Part shown: positions 52,435-59,932 of the stretch, piece by piece
Position numbering within the stretch: the stretch's first letter is position 1
How the letters are laid out: the number at the start of each line of letters is the position of its first letter
Assembly: GCA_964605205.1 (NCBI GenBank)
Contig: CAZSBL010000001.1
Coordinates: 17,093-81,092 of the forward strand
DNA length: 64,000 nucleotides
Direction of reading: 5' to 3'
Origin: JAWVYT01 sp964605205
GTDB taxonomy: Bacteria; Gemmatimonadota; Gemmatimonadetes; Longimicrobiales; RSA9
The notes under the pieces: model-generated
What the model was told of the DNA's origin: nothing
The model's input: only the letters and a program-made list of their open reading frames with translations
Databases searched by the model: none
Made by a program: the position numbers and the translations under genes

Positions 52435-53750
52435 AGACGCGGACGTGGCCCCGGGGCGTGGCGGCGTTCGGTGCCGGCGTGGCGCTCGGCGCGGGCACGC
52501 TGGCCGCCGGCGCGCTCCTCCTCTACGGCGACGAGGGCTTCCTCGCCACCGCCGGGCTCCTGATGGCGTTCGCGGTGGGCTCCGTGGCCGGGGGGCTGTG
52601 GGTCGGTGCGCCGGATCGGCCGGTGCCCGGCCACCGGCGGATCCTGGGCCGGTGGATGTTCGCCATCGGCGCCATGGTGGTGGCCAGCTTCGTGGCCACC
52701 TTCTGGCTCCGCTCTCCGGAGCTGCAGGCCAGCCGCTGGGGCCCGCCGGTGGCCGTGGTGCTGCTCCTGGCGGAGCCGGCGTACGCCATCGGGGCGCTGC
52801 TGGCCGGACTCGAGGCAAGGCGCCGGGCGTGGCTCGGCTCCCGCTGGTTCGCCGTGCGGCCATCCGATGGCCCCGGGGCGGCGGGCGTGGCGGTCCCGGC
52901 CTTGCTTGGTGCAGCGGTCGGAGTCGTGCTGGCCGCCGGCTGGCTGGTCCCTGCGTTCCCGCCGGGGCCCGTCTTCCTCGGGCTGGCGCTGCTGCTCACG
53001 CTGGCCGGGTCGCTGGAGATGGGCCTGGCTGCCGAACCGAAGGAAGGGATCATGTCGGACCGAGTGGTGATCGTGACGGGAGTGGGTGGCCGGGGGCAGG
53101 TGGGCTTCGCCGTGGCCGAGGCGTTCGTGGATGAGGGCGCCCGGGTGGTGGTGACCGGCCGGACCGAGAAGGTGGAAGACCACGCCCGGGAGCTGGGCAA
53201 CGACGTGGTGGGCGTGGTGGCCGATCTGGCCGATCCCGACGGGGCTGCGGCCGTGGTGGATGCCGTCCGGGAGCGGTGGGGCCGCCTCGATGTGCTGGTC
53301 AACGTGGCCGGTGGGCTCCACGTCATGAAGTCGGTGGCCGACACGTCACCGGACGAGTGGCAGCGGGAAGTCGACGCGAACGTACGGACCGCGTTCCTGA
53401 TGACCCGGGCGGCACTGCCGCTGCTGCGGGACTCGAATGGGGCCATCGTCAACTTCGCGTCGCCGTCGGGGCTGCGGGCAACCAGCGGGATTGCCGCCTA
53501 CAACGCCGGGAAAGCCGGCGTGGTGGCGCTGACCCGGTCCACGGCGCTGGAGGAGAAGGACAACGGCGTGCGGGTCAACGCCATCGCCCCGGGCGTGGTG
53601 GACACGGCGCAGAACCGGGACCAGATGGGCGAGGACGCCGTGGCGTGGGTCGACCGCCAGGAGATCGTGGCCGCCGTCCTCTTCCTGGCCGGTGACGCCG
53701 GCGCCGGCGTGAACGGAGAGACGATCCGGGTGATGGGACGGCAGATCTGA
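52431..53750 (+). CDS. Fusion of a six-helix membrane domain and a short-chain dehydrogenase
   Basis: A single 439-residue frame. Residues 1-207 have about six hydrophobic helices and match nothing I recognise. From Met208 (53052) a complete classical SDR follows: TGVGGRGQVG (a variant of TGxxxGxG), NVAGGL, catalytic Ser in NFASPSG, YNAGK with Tyr and Lys, and a C-terminal VNGETIRV. GAAGGAAGGG lies just before Met208, so the SDR could also be translated alone from this internal start. No stop separates the two parts. Substrate unknown. Confidence 0.75.
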   Translation: MKTRTWPRGVAAFGAGVALGAGTLAAGALLLYGDEGFLATAGLLMAFAVGSVAGGLWVGAPDRPVPGHRRILGRWMFAIGAMVVASFVATFWLRSPELQASRWGPPVAVVLLLAEPAYAIGALLAGLEARRRAWLGSRWFAVRPSDGPGAAGVAVPALLGAAVGVVLAAGWLVPAFPPGPVFLGLALLLTLAGSLEMGLAAEPKEGIMSDRVVIVTGVGGRGQVGFAVAEAFVDEGARVVVTGRTEKVEDHARELGNDVVGVVADLADPDGAAAVVDAVRERWGRLDVLVNVAGGLHVMKSVADTSPDEWQREVDANVRTAFLMTRAALPLLRDSNGAIVNFASPSGLRATSGIAAYNAGKAGVVALTRSTALEEKDNGVRVNAIAPGVVDTAQNRDQMGEDAVAWVDRQEIVAAVLFLAGDAGAGVNGETIRVMGRQI

Positions 53751-53751
53751 C

Positions 53752-55047
53752 GTGCTGATCGCCCACCTGGCGGACCTGCACCTCGGCTACCGCGCCTACC
53801 ATCGCCTGGCGCCGGGCGGGGCGAACCAGCGGGAGCGGGACGTGGCCGACGCCGTGGCCACCGCCATCGACGGGGTGGTGGAGGCCTCGCCCGACCTGGT
53901 GCTCGTGGCCGGCGATGTCTTCCACACCGTGCGCCCGCCCAATGGCGCCATCATGGACGGGTTCCGGCACTTCATGCGGCTCCGGGCCGGGCTCCCGGAC
54001 GTGCCCGTGGTCATGATCGCCGGGAACCACGACTCGCCCCGGAGCGTGGACACCGGGAGCATCCTCCGGCTCCTGGCCGAGATCCCCGATATCCACGTGG
54101 TCGACGACGGCGCCGAGCGCGTTCGTCTCGAGGCGCTGGGCGCGTCGGTCCTATGCCTCCCGCACGCGGCCCTGGTGGGCGACGAGCCCCCGGCGGTCGA
54201 ACCCGACGACGACGTGGGGACCAACCTCCTCATGCTTCACGGCACCGTCTCCGGCGCCGGGATCGACGAGGAGCTGCTCCGGATGGTGGAGTACGGCGGC
54301 GCCCACATCGACCGGAGCGAGCTGAACGAGGAGGCGTGGGACTACATCGCCCTTGGCCACTACCACAACGCGATCCGGATCGGGCCGAACATCTGGTACG
54401 CCGGCGCCACCGAGCGGACGGCCACCAACATCTGGGCCGAGGCCGATACCCGGAAAGGGTGGGTGCTGTACGAGACGGAGACACAGAGTGGTGAGTTCAG
54501 GGATATCCCGACGCGGGAGGTGGTGGACCTTCCACGCTTCAGTGCCAGGCGCGGAGGCGCGGAGGAGCGCGGAGGCGCGGAGGGTGGCGCCGAAGATGTC
54601 TGGCTTACGGCCGAGGAGATCGACGCGCGGATCGCGGACGCCGTGGCGGAGCTGCCGGGCGGCGTGGAGGGGAAGATCGTGCGACTGGTGGTCACCGACG
54701 TGCCCCGGGACCTCTTCCGGGAGCTGGACCACAAGCAGATCCGGGCGCTGAAGGCCGAGGCGCTGCACTTCCAGCTGGATGCCCGGCGCCCGGAGGTCCG
54801 GGAGCGCATCACCGAGGAGGTCCGGCGTCGCACGCTGGAAGAGGAGCTGGAGGCGTTCCTGAAGGAGTGGGAGCCGACCACCCCCGGGATCGACCGGGCC
54901 CGGCTGTTGGAGGTGGGGGCGAGGTACCTGGCCGACACGGAGGACTGGCGGGAATCGACGCCGGAGCTGCCTCTGGAGGAGGAGTCGGGGTCGAGTTCGA
55001 GTTCGAGCGAGGGTGAGGCCGAGGGCCAGGGCGAGGCGGGGGCATGA
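53752..55047 (+). CDS. sbcD: SbcD/Mre11-type DNA exonuclease subunit
   Basis: Calcineurin-like nuclease subunit of the SbcCD complex that opens DNA ends and hairpins. The 431 residues show phosphoesterase motifs LADLHLG, AGDVFHTV, AGNHDSP, MLHGTV and ALGHYH, with a C-terminal capping region. A GTG start is used, one base after the SDR stop. About residues 265-280 hold an Arg/Gly/Glu insertion encoded by the GCGCGGAGG repeat motif. The C-terminal tail (Ser/Glu-rich) is disordered. It overlaps sbcC (ATGA). Confidence 0.93.
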   Translation: MLIAHLADLHLGYRAYHRLAPGGANQRERDVADAVATAIDGVVEASPDLVLVAGDVFHTVRPPNGAIMDGFRHFMRLRAGLPDVPVVMIAGNHDSPRSVDTGSILRLLAEIPDIHVVDDGAERVRLEALGASVLCLPHAALVGDEPPAVEPDDDVGTNLLMLHGTVSGAGIDEELLRMVEYGGAHIDRSELNEEAWDYIALGHYHNAIRIGPNIWYAGATERTATNIWAEADTRKGWVLYETETQSGEFRDIPTREVVDLPRFSARRGGAEERGGAEGGAEDVWLTAEEIDARIADAVAELPGGVEGKIVRLVVTDVPRDLFRELDHKQIRALKAEALHFQLDARRPEVRERITEEVRRRTLEEELEAFLKEWEPTTPGIDRARLLEVGARYLADTEDWRESTPELPLEEESGSSSSSSEGEAEGQGEAGA

Positions 55048-57452
55048 GACTGGATCGCCTGCGGCTGACCAACTTCCGGCAGCACGCGGATACGGAGATC
55101 GAGCTGGCCTCGGGCGTCACGGGGATCATCGGGCCGAACGGGGCGGGGAAGAGCACGCTGCTGGAAGCCATCGCGTGGGCGATCTACGGGGCGCCGGCGG
55201 CCCGGGGCACCAACGAGACCATCCGGTTCGCCCGGGCGGAGTCCCGGAGCACGGTGAAGGTGGAGCTGGAGTTCGGGCTGGCGGGGCACGACTACCGGGT
55301 GGTGCGGACGCTGACGGCGGCGGACGTGTTCGTGGACGGGGATGACCGGCCGGTGGCCAGCAGCATCCGGGGGGCCACGGACTACCTCCAGCAGCGGCTG
55401 GGGATGACGAAGGACGAGTTCTTCAACACGTACTTCACCGGGCAGAAGGAGCTCCAGTTCCTGGCGCAGATGGGCCCCACGGAGCGGGGCCGGTTCCTGG
55501 CGCAGGTGCTGGGCTACGAGCGGCTCCGTCACGCGCAGGAGCGGGCCCGGCGGCGACGGAACGACCTGCGCCACGAGATCGACGGGCTGAAGCAGGCCAT
55601 GGCCGACCCGGACGCGATCCGGGTGGAGCTGGACGCGGCCCGTGGGCAGCGGGAGGAGGCCCGGGAGAGGGTCGCCGCGGCGCGGTCGTCGAAGGAGGCG
55701 GCGGAAACGGCGCTGGCGGTGGTGGCGCCGAAGTGGGAGGCGATGCAGGCGTCGCAGGAGCGGGCGGCGAAGCTGGAGCATGAGCGGGAGATGGCCGTCC
55801 GTGAGCTCGAGGACGCGAAGCGAGGGATGGCGAAGGCCGAAGAGGAGCTGGAGTCGCTGGCGGGCGCCGAGGAGGAGCTGGCGTCGCTCCGGGCCGAGCT
55901 CGAGCCGCTGGAGTCGCTGGCGGAGGAGGTCCGGGCGCTGGGTGAGCGGGCGCGGCAGCACGCGCGCCGGGAGCCGCTGGCAAAGCAGGTCGATGAGCTG
56001 AAACAGGAGATCGCCCAGGGCGACAAGCGGCTGGAGCAGCTGAGCCAGGCGCCGGGGTACGTGGAGCGGTTCCGGAAGGAGCTGGAGGAGCTGCGGTCGA
56101 GCCTGGAGGAGGCGGAAAAGGCGGCGGAGACGGAGCGGGACGTGTGGCAGCAGGACCGCCAGGAGGTCCGGACCCGGCTCCAGACGTACAAGGACCGGAC
56201 GGCGGAGCTGCAGCAGCAGCTCGACCAGCTCCGGGAGGCGGGCCCGGAGGGGACGTGCCCCACATGCGGCCGTCCGCTGCACGACCACTACAGCCAGGTG
56301 CTGACCGACCTGGAGGACGAGTGGGAGTCGCTGGTCCAGGACGGGAAGTGGCTGAAGAAGCGGGAGGGGCAGCTGGCGGAGAAACCCGAAGCGCTGGTTG
56401 AGGCCGAGCGAGCCCGCACGGAGCTCAAGGGCCGGATCCAGGACCGGCAGGAAAAGCTGAATCGGTCGGAGAACGCCGTGGAGGAGGCCGAGAAGCTTGG
56501 CAAGGAGCTGGAGCGGAAGCGGGAGAGCCTGGCGGAGAAGGAGCGGGAGCTGGCGGAACTTCCGGCCGACTACGACGCGGCGGCCCACAAGGAGAAGGAG
56601 GCGCGGCTCGAAGCGCTCCGGGAGGTGGAGCGGAAGGCCACGCGGCTCGAGGCCGCGGTGAGCCGGAAGCCGAAGCTGGAGGAGGAGCGGGCGGAGGCCG
56701 AGGCCCGTCGCAAGGCCGCCGAGGAGCGGGGCGCCGAGATCCGGGAGGAGCTGGCATCGCTGGACTTCGACCGGGAGCGGTTCGAGGGATTGAAGACCGA
56801 GCACGAGGAGGCGGCGGCGGCGGTCCAGAAGGCGGAGGTCGAGCTCACGGCGGCCCGGGGCGAGCTGGAGCGGGTCGAGGACCGGGTGGCCGCAGCGGAG
56901 AAGGCCCGGAGCCGGTACGACGAGCGGAAGGCGTCGCTCGACGCCATGGAGTCGGAGCGCCGGCTCAACACCGAGCTCGACGCCGCGTTCAACCAGCTGC
57001 GGGTGGACCTGAACGCCCGGGTCCGGCCGGAGCTGAGCGAGCTGGCCAGCGCGTTTCTCACAGACATCACCGCCGGGCGCTATACGGCGCTGGAGATCGA
57101 TGACGAATACAACGTGCTGGTGCTGGACGAGGGTGAGGAGAAGCCGGTGATCTCCGGCGGCGAGGAAGACATCGCGAACCTGGTCCTGCGGCTGGCCATC
57201 TCCCAGATGATCGCGGAGCGCGCCGGCCACCCGCTGAACGCGCTGATCCTCGACGAGGTGTTCGGCGGCCTCGACGTGGAGCGTCGGGACAACGTGATCC
57301 AGCTCCTCCACGGGCTCACCGGCCGCTTCGAGCAGGTCATCCTGATCACCCACATCGAGTCGATCCGGGAGGGGCTCGACCACGTGGTCCGGTGTTCGTT
57401 CGACGAGCGGACGGGGGCGAGTGTGGTGGAGGAGATGCCACCGGCGGCGTAG
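55044..57452 (+). CDS. sbcC: SbcC/Rad50-type ATPase
   Basis: SMC-like partner of SbcD, 802 residues. Walker A IGPNGAGKST near the N-terminus, a long coiled coil split by a zinc hook TCPTCGRPL (about residues 405-413), then the signature ISGGEEDIANLVLRLAIS and Walker B LILDEVFGGLD. The hook is central in an otherwise heptad-like Glu/Lys/Arg/Leu sequence. It acts with sbcD in double-strand break processing and hairpin removal. The shorter length compared with many SbcC proteins reflects short coils. Confidence 0.94.
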   Translation: MRLDRLRLTNFRQHADTEIELASGVTGIIGPNGAGKSTLLEAIAWAIYGAPAARGTNETIRFARAESRSTVKVELEFGLAGHDYRVVRTLTAADVFVDGDDRPVASSIRGATDYLQQRLGMTKDEFFNTYFTGQKELQFLAQMGPTERGRFLAQVLGYERLRHAQERARRRRNDLRHEIDGLKQAMADPDAIRVELDAARGQREEARERVAAARSSKEAAETALAVVAPKWEAMQASQERAAKLEHEREMAVRELEDAKRGMAKAEEELESLAGAEEELASLRAELEPLESLAEEVRALGERARQHARREPLAKQVDELKQEIAQGDKRLEQLSQAPGYVERFRKELEELRSSLEEAEKAAETERDVWQQDRQEVRTRLQTYKDRTAELQQQLDQLREAGPEGTCPTCGRPLHDHYSQVLTDLEDEWESLVQDGKWLKKREGQLAEKPEALVEAERARTELKGRIQDRQEKLNRSENAVEEAEKLGKELERKRESLAEKERELAELPADYDAAAHKEKEARLEALREVERKATRLEAAVSRKPKLEEERAEAEARRKAAEERGAEIREELASLDFDRERFEGLKTEHEEAAAAVQKAEVELTAARGELERVEDRVAAAEKARSRYDERKASLDAMESERRLNTELDAAFNQLRVDLNARVRPELSELASAFLTDITAGRYTALEIDDEYNVLVLDEGEEKPVISGGEEDIANLVLRLAISQMIAERAGHPLNALILDEVFGGLDVERRDNVIQLLHGLTGRFEQVILITHIESIREGLDHVVRCSFDERTGASVVEEMPPAA

Positions 57453-58115
57453 ATCGATTTCGATTTCGGGCTCTGCGACATTTTGAGCGGGTGGTGCGCT
57501 CCGGAGGCATCGGTAACCGCGGAGACACGGAGGCGCGGAGCACCCGCGGAGAACTTCTTTTGAGTTTGATCCGGGCAGGGCAGGCTGGTCGGCGGAAGAC
57601 GCAAGCTTGACCGGGCGTTCGCCCCGCCCATGCCCCCGGGAGCCGACCCTGGCTCCGTTTCACCCACTCCAGATGTCGAAGACCCGTTGAAGAAAGCGAT
57701 GGGGCAGGGGCGGGGAACAAGCCTCTCACACCGGAATCCGCGGAAGACGCGGAAGGACAGCACGCGGAAGGCCGGGTCGCGGCATCCGCGAAGCCGCGGT
57801 CAGGCGATGGGGAGGATTACTACGCCGTCCACCCCGACCGGGATGGCCATCCTGCGCGGCAGGGCCGGGTCAGCGGCGAATCTCGCTGGCTTCATTACAG
57901 AACCCGGTGTTCGATCAGCACATTGTCGACCCGAGTACGGAGCCTTCTCAACAAATCTGGAGAAGACCCCGAAAAGAAAGAACTCCGCGTATGCTCCGCG
58001 TCCCCGCGCCTCTGCGGTTGGCCGGGCGGTTGCCCCGTCCATGCCCCGGGAGAGGCCGAAGACCCCGGTTTCGAAGGTTGCCGCAGCCCCGAAGGTTGGA
58101 GAACTTGTCGGTACC
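57453..58115. other. Gene-free region with inverted repeat elements
   Basis: More than 650 bases with no protein-like ORF. It holds two copies of a CCGCGGAG-rich element in inverted orientation (57516-57561 and 57972-58019) and two similar GC blocks in direct orientation (near 57608 and 58018). It precedes the thioredoxin-fold gene; no promoter is evident. Confidence 0.6.
57516..58019. repeat. Inverted pair of CGCGGAG-type elements
   Basis: 57516-57561 (ACCGCGGAGACACGGAGGCG and following) is about 80% similar to the reverse complement of 57972-58019 (AAAAGAAAGAACTCCGCG and following). A shared block CCGGGCG...GCCCATGCCCC-like appears next to each. Confidence 0.6.
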
Positions 58116-58664
58116 ATGAGCATCGAATGGGGGCGGGACCTGGAAACCGCGCTGGACGCGGGGCGGCGGGAGCGGAAGGCGGTGCTCCTCTACTTCGGGA
58201 AGGACCCGTGACCGGAATGCGCTCGGCTGGATGCCGAGGTGTTCTCCGATGACCGGGTGGTCGACGCGGTCCGGGACCGATTCGTCGCCCTGAAGCAGCT
58301 GTTGGGCGAAGACCGGGAGGCGAGCCGTCGCTACCGGCCGTTCTGGACGCCCACTCTGTACTTCCTGGATCCGGACGGCCACGCGCTGGTCACCTGGCCC
58401 GGCCTCATCAACGCCGACCACATCCTGGCGCTCCTGGACTACGGGGAGGCGCAGGTCGGGATCCGGCGGGGGCGGTTCAAGCCGTCGCTGGAGCGGCTGG
58501 AGCGGATCCTCGAGGAGTGGCCCGACTCGCCGATGGCGCCGGAAGCGCTCTGGTGGGCCGGGAACCTCCGGTACGTCATGGACGGCGACCGGGAGGCGCT
58601 GGAGGCCCGGCGCGCGGAGCTGGTGGAGCGGTACCCGGACAGCCCGGCGGCGCTGCGGGTATGA
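58116..58664 (+). CDS. Thioredoxin-fold protein with in-frame TGA at the first CxxC cysteine (candidate selenoprotein)
   Basis: From the ATG at 58116 the frame reads MSIEWGRDLETALDAGRRER, then AVLLYFGKDP, TGA (58209-58211), then PECARLDAEVFSDD, and stays open to 58664, giving 182 residues with the TGA as residue 32 and a normal Cys35. The layout matches thioredoxin-fold proteins with a C-terminal helical (TPR-like) tail: PFWTPTLYFLDPDGHAL is the cis-Pro strand, and EEWPDSPMAPEALWW resembles TPR helices. The TGA falls exactly on the CxxC nucleophile. A hairpin at 58222-58238 follows in SECIS position. Alternatives are a point mutation or a sequencing error; selA/B/C/D lie outside this window. 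Confidence 0.6.
58222..58238 (+). promoter_or_regulatory. SECIS-like hairpin after the in-frame TGA
   Basis: CTCGGC, loop TGGAT, GCCGAG: a perfect 6-bp stem beginning 10 bases after the TGA. The loop starts 16 bases after the TGA and has G at its second position. In bacterial SECIS elements a small stem with a G at the start of the loop stands close behind the UGA, so the geometry fits. Confidence 0.5.
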
Positions 58665-58903
58665 TTCGAGATCGGGTCCGGAATTCGGGTGGTGGCGGCG
58701 TTCGGGGATCGGCGTGAGCCTCGCCGGCGGCGAATTCCGAGACCGAGCGCGTTGGGGAGACGTCAACATGGAAGCGGTCTTCCGGTGGGGCGGCGTTTTC
58801 CGGGTTTACGTCGCCGGGGTGACCGGCGGGCGCGGGGCCTTCCCCGGCGATTGAGCGGCCGCTACGGATCGGTCACGCGCCCGGAGAAGACAGTGGGGTG
58901 GGC

Positions 58904-59905
58904 TCAGGCAGCTCCCGGCGCCGTGCGTCGCGGTCGGAGTACCACGGCGGCCCCGATGATCAGGATGGTCCCCACAATGGTGGCGCGCGGCAGGCCCTCG
59001 CCCAGCCAGACCACGCCCAGGAGCGCGGCCACTACGGGCTCGATGGTGGCGAGCATGCTGGCGGCGCTGGCGTCGATGTGGTGGAGGCCGGCGTAGAAGA
59101 GGAGTGCGGCCAGGAGGGTGGGGCCGAGCCCCATGAGGAGCATGATACCGGTCGCTTCGGGGTGCTCGATGAACGCGGCCCAGGGCGGGGCACCGAAGGC
59201 CAGGACCAGCGTTCCGATCCCGTAGGCGTACAGGATGGTGGTGGGCACGGAGTAGCGGGCACGGACGCGCTTGCCGAGCACGGTGTAGATGGCGTAGGCG
59301 ACGCCGCTGGCCAGCCCGAACGCGGCTCCGATCCACCCGATGGAGCCCGGCCCCGTGGCACGGGCGGCGCCGTGGGCGGTGGGCCCGGGGGTGGCGGGCC
59401 CGGCGGGCGGGGCGCCGGGAGGCAGAGCGCCCGCGTCGCCGAGGAGGATCTGCCAGGCGCCCGTGACCAGGAACGCGCCGGCCAGGACCATGGCCAGGGG
59501 GAGGAGCCGCTTCAGCCGGACGGGCTCCCAGCCGGCGGACCAGGCGATGGCCACGACCCACCCGGGCGCGGTGTAGAGGAGCGCGGCGGCCACGGCCAGC
59601 GGCACGCGGTCCACGGCCTCCATGTAGACGTAGTAGAAGAGCCCTACGCTGATGGCGCCGTAGGCGACGAGGAGCGGTAGGTCGGCGCGGCGGACCTTCA
59701 GGATCCCGGGTCGCCAGAGGGCGAGCGGGAGGATGCCGATGAAGGCGAGGGCGGCGCGGACGGACGCGAGCTGGAGGGGCGTGACGCCGTGCTCGAAGGC
59801 GAGACGCCCGAAGAGGCCGAGGCTGCCCCAGAGGGAGGCGGCGCCGATGACCATGGCGGCGCCCAGGACGGGGCGGGTCACCGCGTCGCCTTCGCCCGTG
59901 GTCAC
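58904..59905 (-). CDS. EamA/DMT-family transporter
   Basis: A 333-residue inner-membrane transporter of the drug/metabolite transporter superfamily, with two EamA repeats and about ten helices. SLWGSLGLFGRLAFEHGVTP opens the first repeat; FGLASGVAYAIYTVLGKRVRARYS and MLATIEPVVAALLGVVWLGEGL belong to the second. A Pro/Ala/Gly-rich linker (about residues 160-190) separates them. It starts with GTG at 59905. The substrate cannot be read from sequence. It follows the DUF2723 gene on the same strand. Confidence 0.87.
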   Translation of the reverse strand: MTTGEGDAVTRPVLGAAMVIGAASLWGSLGLFGRLAFEHGVTPLQLASVRAALAFIGILPLALWRPGILKVRRADLPLLVAYGAISVGLFYYVYMEAVDRVPLAVAAALLYTAPGWVVAIAWSAGWEPVRLKRLLPLAMVLAGAFLVTGAWQILLGDAGALPPGAPPAGPATPGPTAHGAARATGPGSIGWIGAAFGLASGVAYAIYTVLGKRVRARYSVPTTILYAYGIGTLVLAFGAPPWAAFIEHPEATGIMLLMGLGPTLLAALLFYAGLHHIDASAASMLATIEPVVAALLGVVWLGEGLPRATIVGTILIIGAAVVLRPRRTAPGAA

Positions 59906-59932
59906 GGTCCGGCGCCGGTCACGGCCTCCCGC

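Noticed and set aside
54360..57383. A 1007-codon open frame on the minus strand opposite sbcC
   Set aside because: A Leu/Arg/Gln-rich shadow of the coiled-coil codons; no start signal or family match.
57630..58211. A 193-codon frame ending at the TGA of the thioredoxin-fold gene
   Set aside because: Only the last 31 codons (from 58116) look coding; the earlier part is repeat-rich noncoding sequence.
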